Positions 1-11,804 of a stretch of 64,000 nt of DNA are shown here, piece by piece. A program made the translations under genes and the position numbers. This stretch comes from Amphibalanus amphitrite (taxonomy: Eukaryota; Arthropoda; Thecostraca; Balanomorpha; Balanidae). The stretch is taken from NCBI RefSeq assembly GCF_019059575.1, contig NW_024881598.1, forward strand, positions 806,001 through 870,000, written 5' to 3'. Every line of letters starts with the position of its first letter. The first letter of the stretch is position 1. The notes under the pieces are model-generated. The model was not told the DNA's origin and made no database searches. It saw only the letters and a program-made list of their open reading frames with translations.

Positions 1-2063
1 CGAGATGCCTTCATCAGCGGCTTGACCTCACCGATCATCCGCCAGAGGCTCCTTGAGAACAAGTCACTTGATCTTCAGACTGTGTTTGACCAGGCAAGGG
101 CTCTGGAACAGGCGCAGAGGAGCTCTGACTCATACCTGACCCCAGTCGCCCCCCTGAGCGCAGCCGCTGCGAACATGAACTCTGGGGCTGGGGTGGATGC
201 CGGGTGTGGTGTGTCTGACGGGGTGCAACGTGAGAGGCCTGATGATGTGCATGCCCCGCAGCTCTCTGCTACTGTCGAATCATGTTTTTTCTGTGGTAAC
301 AAGCGTCATCTTCGCCGTGTTTGCCCTGCTTGCTCTGCTGTGTGCGTGAAGTGTGGGAAACGAGGGCATTTCGCAAAAGTTTGTCGCACCCCCCAGAGCG
401 TGACATCAGCCGTCTTCAGTGGCCCTGTGCTGTCTGCTGTATCTTCTGCTTCCGCTGGTGTTCTGTCAGACGCCACTGTCAACGTTTGTGTTGATGGTCA
501 TAAGGCGAGCGCACTGCTGGATACCGGCAGCTCTGAGAGTTTTATGTGCCAGTCTCTTGTTACTGAACACAGCTTGAATGTGCGCCCTCAGTCAAACACT
601 GTGTCTATGGCCTCCACCGCACTTTCGACTCAAACACTCGGCTACTGCCTTGTTGACCTTACTCTCCATGGTCACATGTATCCGGCTGTAAGACTGTCAG
701 TCCTACCAACCCTGTGCTGTGACCTCATCTTGGGACAGGATTTCATGCGACAGCACAGCAGTGTGACAGTTCAGTTCGGAGGACAGAAACCGCCACTCAG
801 TGTCCGCGGACTGGCGACCCTCTCTGTTCCCCCGCCTTCGCTGTTTGCCAACCTCTCAACAGACTGCAAGCCGGTTGCAATCAAATCCAGGCAATATAGC
901 GCCCCTGACAGACGGTTCATTGAAGAGGAAACCAGGAGGCTGCTCGCTGAAGGAATCATCGAACCCAGCACCTCTCCTTGGAGGGCCCAGGTAGTGGTGA
1001 CTACAAACGAGAGGCATAAGAAGAGGATGGTGGTGGATTATTCTCAGACGATCAACCGCTTCACGCAGCTCGATGCGTATCCACTGCCCAAAATCTCTGA
1101 GCTGGTAAATCAAGTGGCCCAGTACAAGCTGTACAGCACAGTAGACCTCAAGTCTGCCTATCATCAGGTTCCGATCCGCCCCGAGGACAGACCGTATACG
1201 GCATTCGAGTCCTGCAAACAGCTGTACCAGTTCCGCAGGATCCCATTTGGTGTCACCAATGGGATGGCCTGCTTCCAGCGCATCATGGATCAGTTCATCA
1301 AGGACAATGGCCTCGCAGACACGTTCGCCTATCTGGACGACATCACCATCTGTGGCAACAGCCAGGAGGAGCATGACTCTAACCTGAGTAGGTTCATGGA
1401 GGCTGCGAAGAAGCATGGCCTGACTCTGAATCTTGACAAGTGTCTGTTCTCTGCTGCTTCAGTGACCCTGCTTGGGTACTCTGTTTCGCATGGCGAAATC
1501 AAGCCGGACCCTGAGCGTCTCCGGCCTCTCCGGGAGCTTCCTCTTCCAAGCAGCGTGGGCTCACTGCGGCGCGCTCTTGGGATGTTCTCCTACTACGCCC
1601 AGTGGATCCCGAACTACTCTGCAAAGGTGGGGCCCATCGCTCGAGCCTCTACCTTCCCTCTCAACGAAGAGGCTGAACGTGCGTACTGCGTTCAACCTAC
1701 TGAAGGATGAGATCGAGAAGGCCACTGTGCATTCGATCGATGAAGACGCTCCGTTCGTGGTTGAAACTGATGCGTCTGATGGGGCAATTGCTGCTACCCT
1801 GAACCAGGCAGGAAGACCCGTAGCGTTCTTTTCTAGGACGCTGAACTCAAGCGAGCAAAAACACTGCGGTGGAAAAGGAAGCATGCGCTATCGTGGAGGC
1901 CCTCCGCAAGTGGAGACACTATCTCACTGGACGCCACTTCACTCTGATAACGGATCAGAAATCAGTGTCCTTCATGTTCAACGCCAAGCACGTTGGAAAA
2001 ATCAAGAACGACAAGATCCAGCGATGGAGGATGGAGCTCGCGTGCTACAGTTTTGACATTTAG
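1..2063 (+). pseudogene. Ty3/Gypsy gag-pol, 5' part (zinc knuckle, protease, RT, RNase H), broken
   Basis: The reading frame is already open at base 1, so the gag start lies outside the window. Numbering residues from base 22, paired Cys/His clusters (C88 to C121) form the nucleic-acid-binding zinc knuckle, and the aspartic protease motif DTGS is at 167-170. A Gypsy-type reverse transcriptase follows, with VDLKSAYHQ near 374-382 and the catalytic YLDD at 437-440. RNase H (ETDASDGAIAATL, about 1763-1800) is in another frame, so there is a frameshift near 1670-1690. A second shift lies near 1860, and an in-frame TAG sits at 2061-2063 before the tether and integrase. The enzymes would copy element RNA into DNA inside a Gag particle. 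With two shifts and a stop, this copy cannot make full Pol. Confidence 0.93.
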
Positions 2064-3014
2064 TACCGTCGAGGGGTAGAAAACCTCCCAGCTGACGCCT
2101 TCTCCAGAGCGTACTGTGCGACGGTCAGCTCAGATACCCTGGTGGAGCTCCACAACTCTCTCTGCCACCCTGGCGTCACCCGGATGATACATTTTATCCG
2201 CTCTCGCAACCTGCCGTTCTCCGTGGATGATGTTAGGCGTGTCACTTCTTCGTGTCAAGCTTGCGCCGAGTGCAAACCGAGGTTTTACCGTCCGCCTCAA
2301 GCTCACCTGATCAAGGCCACCCAACCCTTTGAGCGTCTCAGTATAGATTTCAAGGGTCCTCTTCCGACATCCTCTCGCAATCGTTATCTATTTACTGTCG
2401 TCGACGAGTTCTCACGCTTCCCTTTTGCGTTTCCGTGCGCGGACATGACGACCCCCACGGTGATCTCGTGCCTGAATCAGTTATTTGCGATCTTTGGCAT
2501 GCCAGCCTACATTCATTCGGACAGGGGTGCAGCCCTTATATCAGCTGAGTTGCGTCAGTTCCTCACTAGTCGCGGCATCGCTTCCAGCTGCACTACACCG
2601 TACAACCCCCGCGGTAACGGCCAGTGTGAGAGATACAACGGCGTAATATGGAAGGCAGTTACGCTCGCTTTACGATCCCATGGTCTCCCAGTACAGCGGT
2701 GGGAGATGGTCCTACAAGACGCCCTGCACTCCATTCGGTCTCTGCTCTGCACATCTACCAACGTCACTCCGCATGAGCGTCTGTTTGCGTACAGCCGTCG
2801 CTCTACGAGTGGCTGCTCTGTCCCCTCGTGGCTGGCCTCAGGGGGGCCCGTGCTACTGAGGCGGCATGTTCGTCATTCGAAGTACGATCCTCTGGTAGAA
2901 GAGGTGGAGTTGCTCGAGGCGAATCCTCGGTTTGCTCATGTTCGTTTCCGGGATGGGAGGGAGTCCACTGTGTCTGTGCGTGACTTGGCTCCTCGTGGTG
3001 ATGCTGCTCCACTG
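2064..3014 (+). pseudogene. Ty3/Gypsy integrase region, interrupted by a hAT-like element
   Basis: The integrase continues the pol frame after the TAG at 2061-2063. A His/Cys zinc-binding domain lies at about 2148-2275 (LHNSLCHPG, then CQACAECK). The catalytic core has D in SIDFKGP (about 2344), D in HSDRG (about 2518) and E in CERYNG (about 2629). The frame breaks at 3014 where the 1,058-bp element at 3015-4072 is inserted. The frame remains open past 3014 only by chance, up to 3116. The C-terminal tail resumes at 4081. The integrase core looks better preserved than the RNase H segment. Confidence 0.92.
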
Positions 3015-4080
3015 CAGCGTTACCGCTGGCGTCTCGCTGGTTTCCCCAGATTCTTACGAAAATTTCCCTATTTTAAAAATCATTTCCCTAGATACGGTTA
3101 TTTTCATGGAATTTGACGTACTTTCCTCATTCTAACCATTCGTGTTATAGTCGCTGCGTCCCAAAACAGCAATTTACTACATTCTGTGACGTTAACGTAA
3201 GAGATTCTAATGAAATTGCTGGCATACCTATAGCAAATTACTGTACGTGGTATAATATAATTGAGTGGTATATCGCAAATTGTGGTGTGTTGCGACTCGA
3301 GACGCGGAAAACTACCGTATGGGTAGCGGTAGTGCTGACGTAAGAGACGAGTCGATGCATTATTTTGCACCGTCAGTTTAACCGTAAGGAAGTGATATGC
3401 GCTAGACGTTGTAAAAATCACGCCAAAACAAAAACTTTGATAACAAATTAGCCGCACCCGAAATGGTACAAAGCAGCAGTTTGTTTTGAAATAATAGCAA
3501 GAATTATATATAACTACATACATACGTATGTATTATGTAATTCCCTTTATATCTTTAAAACAAGAGCATCAAACCTTAATTTTGTGAAAAATGTTCTCAT
3601 ATTTTTTGACATGCAATGCGGAAGAATAATTTATGACAATAATGATTTCGTCTTAAAAAGCTGAAACTCTGCTTGAGGCTCATGATGAATAAAATTGATA
3701 TAAGAATAACCAGTAACCTCATAATATAAATCAGAAATAGGAGCCAAAAAGTTATATTTAAAATTATCGAACATTTCGCTCCTGGAGCTTCGTCAGCGAT
3801 AATTACAGAAAAAAAAAATTATGTAATTATCGCTGACGAAGCTCCAGGAGCGAAATATTCGATAATTTTAAACATAACTTTTTGGCTCCTATTTCTGATT
3901 TATATTATGAGGTTACTGGTTATTCTTATATCAATTATGATTTCGATTGTTGAAAAAACAACAATTTTTCGGGTTTGTGGCATTTCCCTAGATTTCGTGT
4001 GAAATCCATATATCCCTAGATCTTCGCTGATTTCCATAGAAAAGGGAAATTTCCCTAGCAGCGGTAACCCTGCTCCACTG
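3007..4080. mobile_element. hAT-like non-autonomous transposon (3015-4072) with 8-bp target duplication
   Basis: CTCCACTG occurs immediately before (3007-3014) and immediately after (4073-4080) this segment. The left end reads CAGCGTTACCGCTGG. The right end, reverse-complemented, reads CAGGGTTACCGCTGC, giving a terminal inverted repeat of about 14 bp. An 8-bp duplication with ends starting CAG is typical of hAT elements. The 1,058-bp insert has no credible coding region. The ATTTCCCTAGA motif recurs near both ends, and a 244-bp palindrome fills the middle. Removing the insert restores the pol frame across the junction, so it landed in a Gypsy copy whose frame here was still readable. Confidence 0.85.
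3693..3936. repeat. 244-bp near-perfect palindrome inside the hAT-like element
   Basis: The left arm begins AATTGATATAAGAATAACC at 3693 and the right arm ends with its complement at 3936. The arms meet around an A-rich spacer of roughly 10 bases near 3810-3820. Only a few differences are visible, for example TTATATTTAAAA in the left arm against TTTTAAACATAA in the right. Transcripts would fold into a long hairpin. Confidence 0.85.
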
Positions 4081-4332
4081 TCTGATAGGAGTGCTGATGA
4101 GGGCGGCACCGAAGCTCCTAGCCCTGTTGCCTCTGGTCCCGTTGAGTTTCCTCGCGAGCCACAGACAGCAGCGAATCAGGACAGGGGTGCTCAGGAGTCT
4201 CATGGCCGGGCGTCCCCACCCCCCGAGCCGTCACAGATCGTTGAGTCGCGTTCTGCGGATCAACCTCTTGATCCGCCCACTTTGCGTAGATCCTCTCGTG
4301 TTCGTAGGGCTCCCGACCGTCTAGACCTGTAG
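4081..4332 (+). pseudogene. Ty3/Gypsy pol C-terminal tail
   Basis: Directly after the right copy of the hAT target duplication, the interrupted pol frame resumes and runs to TAG at 4330-4332. It encodes an acidic, Pro/Ser-rich tail ending in a basic segment (LRRSSRVRRAPDRL), a common ending for Gypsy Pol proteins in invertebrates. No env-like frame follows before the polypurine tract, so the element is of the gag-pol type. Confidence 0.8.
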
Positions 4333-4440
4333 ATTGGGACGTCGCGCGAAATGTTACCGCCACATGTTGCGCTGGGCTTGGGTCGACTGTCGTTTTACTT
4401 GTATGCTGTTTGTTGCGTCTTCTCTGTAACACGGGGAGAA

Positions 4441-4627
4441 TGTGGTGTGTTTATGTGTTTGCTTGCGCTGTGCAACGCTGCTTTGTAAATGCTTGAGACG
4501 CATGCTTTTTGTTGCAGGTATGGTGCTTGCCTTTTTGTTGAATAAAGCCAAAGTTATGAAGCAACGCATGTGCATGATCTGAGTCTTGAAATTATACTGC
4601 ATGCGCTAGAAGGCCTGGCTCACCACA
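4441..4627 (+). repeat. 3' LTR of the Gypsy element at the left edge
   Basis: A purine-rich primer tract (GGGGAGAA, 4433-4440) is followed at once by TGTGGTG, and 187 bp later the segment ends CACCACA, the inverted complement expected at LTR ends. A polyadenylation signal AATAAA lies at 4541-4546. The flank begins CGCGG. The 5' LTR is outside the window, so the target duplication and LTR divergence cannot be examined here. Confidence 0.8.
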
Positions 4628-4738
4628 CGCGGGGTTAATGCTTACTTCGAAATCTAAGCTGCGTTCAAGGCTGCGTTGAGGCATTGGCGGTTATGTGCGG
4701 CGTGTATGCCGCATGATTAGTAAGCGGCGACCACTAAA

Positions 4739-5916
4739 TTAACCCGCGCCCCGCTGGGCTATTCAGCCATACGCGCCCTGCTGGGGGGGCAGATTCTGCC
4801 CCCCCCCCTGTCTAACTTCCGAACCGATGGTCGTAGAAAGACGGGGAAAACGGCAATCGAAAGCTCTCAACAAGGCGGATCTTAAGAGCCCAATTTTTTT
4901 TGCTTAAGTAGGTCAGAGGTCAGGTCAAGGTCAGGTCAAGGGTACAAAATGCAAGTTTCTACAGTATCGGCCTTGCACCGTAGTTGCCGAAGAATGGACT
5001 GAGACTGATTGCCCAAAACGTGTTCATAGACTACCAAGACAATACTCGTTGCATACAATGTCATTCAAAGGTCAAGGTCAGGTCAGGTCAGGTCAGGTCA
5101 CCAAAAACAAAATATACAAAAGGGCATGTGCGACACATGTTTTATGGGTCATTTTACTCATATAATTCAATGGGCACACTCAATAAGTGATATGGACCAC
5201 CTCTGGATGAATTTCAGGTCGAGGTCAGGTCAAGGTCAGGTCAAGTGAGGTCAAATTTTGAAGTTGGTTGTTAAGCCCTGAAAAGGTGTCTATCTGATGC
5301 AGTTTTTCACGTCGAATCGAATGGTGCTATTTTTGTTTCCGTACGAGGTCTAGAACTTTCAAAAAAATCATTTTTCAAAATTTTTGTGTGTCATGACGTC
5401 ATAAAATTTTGAATAACTCCCACATTTTTGAACCGATTCTTCTAAAAATTGGTATGTAGGTGCACATTGACCACTTCTCTGACATATATTCCGGTTTTTT
5501 CGATACACTCAAAATTTTGGATTTTATAATTATTTTCCCAAAAAAGTCAGTTTTTTGAAAAAAATTGGACCAAAATCCAAAATTTTCAAAAATCCGAGAT
5601 AGCCATTTGATAGACAAAGTAGAATCACGTATAACCTTTTTTGTTACGTCTTGATTCCTTTAAAAATGAAGATGTTAGCGGCGTTTGAAATTTTGCCGTT
5701 TTTGAGGCGAAAATGGCGAACATGACGTCACTAAAACGTCAATTTCTCAAAAATTTCCGACGGATTTCGCTCAAATTTTCAGGGAACGTGCCAAATTGAT
5801 GTATAATAAGGTACTGAAAGTTTGACGTCGCTGGCGTAACGCGTTTAGAAGTTATTGGCGAAAAACGGGAGGGGGGGCAGATTCTGCCCCCCCCCCCCCA
5901 GCGGGGCGCGGGTTAA
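4739..5916. mobile_element. TTAA-type non-autonomous element, GTCAGGTCA-rich
   Basis: The ends are TTAACCCGCGCCCCGCTGG at 4739 and its complement (CAGCGGGGCGCGGGTTAA) at 5916, with TTAA on both sides. C-rich and G-rich tracts lie just inside each end. The left half holds tandem overlapping AGGTCA half-sites (about 4908-4942, 5065-5101 and 5217-5256). No transposase frame is visible. TTAA targets with CCC...GGG ends suggest piggyBac or Kolobok, but this needs an autonomous relative. It sits in the left arm of the large composite, whose right arm preserves the uninterrupted CCACTAAATTAA. Confidence 0.8.
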
Positions 5917-8069
5917 AGGGACAGTATCATCGAAAAAAAAATCAATGTATGGAGCTGATTTTTTTTTTACTAGCATTTCTTATTTTTCTGAATCAGAAAA
6001 ACATAGTTTGAGGACCGAACTTGGTGAAAAATATTGCAACCACATTTCATTTTCATGATTCATTTTCATGAGCGAACCACCACTATACAAGCATGGCCGC
6101 CAGTTTGGAAGCATGCAAAATTACTACAGAACTGGCGCAGATAATACATTATTGACGCTACGCTTACGCGGTCGTTCTTCTGATTGAGTTGTCCTTAGGG
6201 AGAGGTAGCCTTAGGTATTGCCTATAAAAATATCACGTGACAATTGGAGGGAGTGACAATTGGACGTGACAATTGACAATGGGATAAAATATCACGTGAC
6301 AATCACGTGATAAACGTCATACATTGGAGGGAGATTGTGATTCAAGCTGGAGGAATTCCTTTGTTGAGCCGCTAGAATCCGAAGGAAACAGCGGAAATTG
6401 CCTACGACTATTTAATGAATTTAACGGTGATGAATAAGTGCGAAAAACGTTTTGGCTTTATAAAATTTGATGAAATGACCAGGGTAAAAGTTTTATTACT
6501 GGCGGTCAATTCAAAACGGCGCAAACATTTAAACAGTGAAGATAGTGAAGCACGATTCAAAGTGTAGTACACCAAGTGGCGTAGACAGGGGGGGCCATGG
6601 GGGCCATGCCCCCCCCTTTCCGCCCAGCCGCCCAAATGGCGCCCCAATTAGCGCCGACTAGGCTGATGCCGTTTTACAGAGAGAACATGAATTAAAAAGT
6701 GATGTGCAGGCAGGGATCGAACTCAATATCTCTTTGGGGGTGCCTGAACACCTAAATAATCTCCAGGGCACCCCCAAATACGACCTGAGCCCCCAAATGT
6801 TGAAGGGCGCCCCTCCGGAAACCAGAATATTCCGAACCTCCAGGGTCGATGGCGCCCCTGAAGAGCCGCTGGCACCCACCTGAACGGAACAGTCGCCCCA
6901 TTAAAGCTTGATGGCGCCCCTCTAGAGCACCCGGCGCCCCTCTGAAGTTCACAGCTGCCCCAATCGACCCATCCAAGATCGATCCCTGAAACCACTGGCG
7001 CCCCTCTAAAGCACCCGCATTCTTCTCAAGATCACAGTCGCCCTATCCGAGATCAATAGCGCCCTCAAGAGCCACTAGCGCCCCACCCCCTTGAGACTGA
7101 AGTCGTCCCGCTTGAGACTAAAGTCGCCCCATTCAAGCCCAATGACGCCCCTCCAGAGCGTCCGGCGCGCTTCTGAAGATCACGCCCATCTAAACGAAGG
7201 TTACAGCTGACCCATCTTAAGATCGATGGCAGCCCTCTGAAACCAATGGCGCCCTTCTAGACTACCCGGCACCCCTCTGAAAATCACATTCGCCCCATCC
7301 GAGACAACGCCCCTGGAGACTACAGTCGGCCCACCCAAGCTCAAGCCCCTCCAGAGCCTCCCTGCGGCGCCCTGCTGAAGGCAACAGTGGCCCCATCCAT
7401 GCCCAATGGCGCCCCTCAACGCCGTTCTAAAGATCACAGTCGCCCCATCAATCCGAGGTCGCTGGCGCCCCTCAAGAGCCACTGGCGCTCACCTGAACCG
7501 GGGCTTCAGTCGGCCCATCCTTGATCAATGGCGCCCCTCTGAAACCACTGATGCTCCTCTGAAAATCCCAGTCGGACCATCCGAGATCAATGGCGCCCCT
7601 CCAGAGCGTCCGATGCCCTACTGAAGGCAGCAGTGACCCTATCCAAGCATTGCACCCCTCTAGAGCACCCGGTGCCCTTCTGAAGATCACATTCGCCCTA
7701 TCCGAGGTCGTTGACGCCCTCCAGTAGTCACTGACGCGAAACTGAATTGGATACTTCGGTCGCCCCCCCCCCCCCGAAACCACTGACGCTAGGCAATTTT
7801 TTGACAATGGGGCTTTCTCATCGACACCAAGGGCCCTTTTCAAGATGCAGCAGCTAGGCGGCGCCGAGCTGGGCTTGGATGTGCCAAGCGAAGCGTTCCT
7901 TATTAGGCAGCCTTGTAAGTGCCACCCTCGTTGCGATACCGCCCCTCAACGCGACGCTGCCCCTTCACCGTACAATGCCACCCCTCAATGCAAGTTGCGC
8001 CCCTCAACGCTGTGCCGCCCATTATTGCGATGCCGACAGCGCCTAGCAGTGGGGTGCCGCCCCCAGCGT

Positions 8070-8853
8070 AAGCGTTTTTTTATTGAACCTGCTGGGGGTG
8101 TTCGAACACCCACTTCTAACTCAGCTTGTGGGCCACGTCGAGACACGCAGTAGGCGGCGTTCGAAAGAGCGTCAAAAACTATTACAAAACTACTTAGATC
8201 ATTTTAAGGCTAGGTCGAACTGGTCGAAGGTCAGGTCACCAGCGACAACCGAAAATCAAATTTCGCCGATGTTGACATTTTTTGACAAAGCGGCGCATAA
8301 GTCAGGATTCAGAAAGAGATTGAACTACAGCGCCGCAGCAAAGCGCATATTCGATAGCTCTTTTTTATGCTCTCTCTTATTGATTATCTCAGATTTGACC
8401 TAAGGTAAACGTTTTAGCCTCAAAATATACGTTTTCGCGGAGGACGTTTACATTTTGCTCAGACCTGCATGAGATTAGTTCAACCAGCATCGTGTTCCAT
8501 TTTTCGAGACAGACAAGTCAAATGAACTAGAATTTGACATTAAAAGGGCATTTGAGAATTTGACCTAAGGTAAAGGTCATAACCTAACCGGTAAAGGTCA
8601 TATTGCATATTAGTCGATCCATACTTTCGAGAAGGAAAATAATTATATAGGGTGCTTCATTGCTCTACCATATCTCTACCAAAAGTTATTGTCCAAAATC
8701 TACTGGAGACCTTTCATGACCTGAGATGACCTCAGTAACATAAAAGTGGTCACATCACGAGTGACATTTACCGATTAAATGTGTCATATTTACCTGCATC
8801 CCGATGGTTGAGGTTGTTTTCGTTCAGAAGAAGAGCATTTCAACTGTCTCCCA
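8070..8853 (+). mobile_element. Fragment of a TTAA-type element hosting another one
   Basis: From about 8070 the sequence follows the complete element at 58261-59444 (GTCTAACTCGG-like stretch, cleft GAAAGAGCGTCAAAA, then the region with CATCGTGTTCC) up to the equivalent of CTCCCATTGACTTATAATGG. There it is cut by the element at 8854-10055. Host sequence seems to resume after 10055 (CTTATA..., GAGAGGTAGCAAAATTGA). Its left terminus is missing. Confidence 0.6.
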
Positions 8854-10055
8854 TTGATCCGCGCCGTGCTGGAGGGGGGGGGGGGGGGGGGTACGCCCCC
8901 TTAGGTTTTTTCCTCGCGAACATCTCAAAAACGGCGTCGCGCAGCGCCTCCGCTGTCTTTGGTACACCTGTTCATACATCTTTTCTACACAGCTTGTTAA
9001 ATTTCAGATGAGGGTCGTTCAAGGTCAGGTCACTAGGGCACGTCAAGTGACCTTACCTAAAAAAAGTTAAAAGACCCGCTATAGCTACACCGACAGAACG
9101 ATCACTTTTGAAACTTTTAGAGATTGATAAGACTAACAATATGCATAAAATGTTCATCTCGGACTTTTTATGTCTGTGACCTAAGGTCAGGTCAATTTTG
9201 GGACCTCAAGTCAGTGGGAGAAAAGTGAAATGCGCCTCTTTTGGACGAATGTCGTTTAAAACCCCTTAAACATCGGTTCATAGGTAAACATAGCACACTG
9301 AATCGTAAAAATGCACATGTGTCCTTTTATGTGCCCTTGAGGTCATCTCAGGTCATAAGCGGTCACCTATTTTATCACCATAAACGGTTTTTTTGGCTTC
9401 ATCTTTTAATGGAGACGTGCTAGAGCGGTGAAAACACGTCAGATGTGGTCAGCTCGACGATACGGATCGACTGATCTGCAGAATGGCCCTTTACGGTCAG
9501 GTCATGACCTTGACCTGCGGTCAAATTTTTAAAATAACCTTTCAAGGTCAACGTATAGTTCATTCGACGCGTCTCGACGAGAGGAACACGAGGCAGGCAA
9601 AAGAAATATCGTCACTGCCTTGAACCAAATGTTATTGCAGAAAAACGCTTTTCATAAAAACTGTTATTTTTGGAATTTTTGCCCTCTGGCTGGAGGCTTA
9701 ACCATTGACCTGAGATCAAATCCGAGAGCAATATTCAGAAAAGCCTGTAAAAGGGCTATCGAATGCGCTTTTCCGCGGCGCTGTAGCTCTATTGGTTCCC
9801 GAGTTAGCCGTTGGCAGTTTCCAAAATTGTTGAAATGGACTCAATTTTACCTTTGATGACCTCTGGTGACCTGACCTTTGACCTGACCTAAAAATTGAAA
9901 CGAAGTCTTTCCGTCATTATTTTTGACGCTCTTTCGATTTCCCCTTACCGCGTGTCGCTACGTGGCCCAGGAACCGAGTTAGAGGGGGGACGTGAAAACA
10001 CCCCCCCCCCCAGCACGACACGGAAAGCACAGGCCACCAGCACGGCGCGGGTTAA
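8854..10055 (-). mobile_element. TTAA-type element, minus orientation, inserted in a relative
   Basis: The right boundary GGCGCGGGTTAA (10052-10055) and left boundary TTGATCCGCGCCGTGCTGG (8854, TTAA mutated to TTGA) are the two ends of the family seen whole at 58261-59444. They lie in reverse orientation around about 1.2 kb. Runs of G or C sit just inside both ends. AGGTCA/TGACCT motifs are frequent, including the perfect palindrome AGGTCATGACCT at 9499-9510. No transposase frame. Confidence 0.75.
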
Positions 10056-10571
10056 CTTATAGGTAATCGGTAACTTATAGGTACTTATAGAGAGGTAGCA
10101 AAATTGAACTGGCCCTCAATGAAGATATTTGAGAGGCTGCAGTCCACAGGTCATTTTGGTTCAGTGAGTGAACCTGTATGTTTTTTTTTTGCAAAGAATA
10201 AAGATTGTGCCAATCGATCAACGCATATTTTACCGTTTCGAATTCGAATGGGTGTGTATTATGAGAATAACATGTCCGTAGCCTGAGCTCGTTTCCTATA
10301 TCTTGCTAAATATGCATAAAGATTTTTTATCGCTTTTGATAAAAAACACTGAGCTGCAAATTGCATTAATTGGATTTCATGAAAAATCAGCGAAACCTGG
10401 TTCTGATACTCGTGCCGGTTCCGTAGGAACACCTTGTAAATCATGCATGAATATATGACGCTACATTTTAGACTGACCCCCTGTCACTAGCTCACTATGG
10501 CGCCCCTCTCAAGGGAAAAAGTCGCCCCCTCGAGCACCATGGCCCCCCCCCCTTTCGCTGATTTCTGGCTA

Positions 10572-11804
10572 GGGGAGAGTGGGGTAATTTGGCCGGTGGT
10601 GTAAATTGGCCGCCCCCACCTGTACGTTGTCTAATAAAAGTGAGTGAAATAACTCTAGTCTCTACTCATTTGTCATGGGTAGAAATAACTGGAGGACAAA
10701 TGTCAAAACTTTGCCCCTCGTAGTTTTATTTAAAATTAATAAAACGTTAATTTCATTAGAAAATGGTAACTTTTACTTCTGTTTACAAAGTTGTATAACA
10801 TGTAGTATTTGGGCTGAAAACGAATTCAGACATTATAGTGCCATTCTTGGGGGTGTTCAGCGGTTCCAAGAGCAATTTCATCTAATTCCGTATAGCCGTG
10901 ATGACTTTATACATAAAAATTTTCAGAATGGCAATATGGGGTAATTTGGCCGGGACTAGCGGGGCAACTTGGCCGGTGCGCTCATGGTCACTATGCTGGG
11001 ACGGTCGAGTTTTCATGGTCAGTTGTACCATAAATGACATAATTCATGACCAACTTTGACTACTTTGATGCCTTACTTCCGATTGGTCAACTGTAAGAGC
11101 ATGTGACGTCATCAAAGGTTATCAAATGTTTTTTGCTAATAAATCCTTAGATAAAAATGGTACAGCCGCACAAATGGTCTCATTCTGTTCAGTTCGCCAA
11201 GGCGCATCGAATGATATGCATGATGACCTTGAAATCACGTGACCTTGAGGTCAAGCGACCTGAGGTAACGTGACCTGAGGTCAACCTTTGACCTTGACTT
11301 CTCGAGGTCACCACATATATGTTTGGATGCGGACTGACGAGAGAATTACGATGGTACTCCGAAGTTTTGGCCTAGCTTGATTACTTCAAAAGTTATTCGT
11401 AAAAAACTGTATTCGCATCTAGAGCCGCTAATTTGGCTATTTTGACCCCTGTGACCCCTGAGTCAACCTCCAAAATGCGGCAAATGCGTCATAGGACACA
11501 CGTCATTGCTGAATCTGAAGCTGACTCGCCTATAACAAAAATCATGGCCTCAAACTAACACCGGCCAAATTGCCCCACACCCCCGGCCAAATAACCCTGC
11601 TAGTGGGGCAATTTGGCCGCCTTGCAGACCTTTGTAATACGTCACAATTTCAATATAAGTAATTACTCTATCATTTCAAGTTCACTGTCCAGTAAAGTAA
11701 AATGAATGCGACACCTGCCAGCGTTGAGAAAATGCAGAAATGTGTCGTCAATTTTAAGTTACTTCGTTTTCTAAAAAAAGCGGCCAAATTACCCCACTCT
11801 CCCC
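10572..11804. mobile_element. GTGGGG-type TA element, variant GTGGGGTAATTTGGCC
   Basis: The terminal inverted repeat GGGGAGAGTGGGGTAATTTG starts at 10572 and its complement ends at 11804. TA flanks both sides (10570-10571 and 11805-11806). Further copies of the motif lie at 10935-10980 (direct pair) and 11562-11620, where oppositely oriented copies face each other across CCGGCCAAATAACCC. Its insertion split the right end of the hAT-like copy at TTTCTGGC/TACGCCACTG. AGGTCA-like stretches at 11230-11310 are shared with other elements. No coding capacity. Confidence 0.8.

Noticed and set aside
3104-3523. 139-codon minus-strand frame inside the hAT-like element at 3015-4072
   Set aside because: No resemblance to hAT transposases. 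The AT-rich element is otherwise non-coding.
4600-4628. Complete Gypsy element with two LTRs at the left edge
   Set aside because: Only the 3' LTR is in the window; the 5' LTR and the gag start lie off the left edge.
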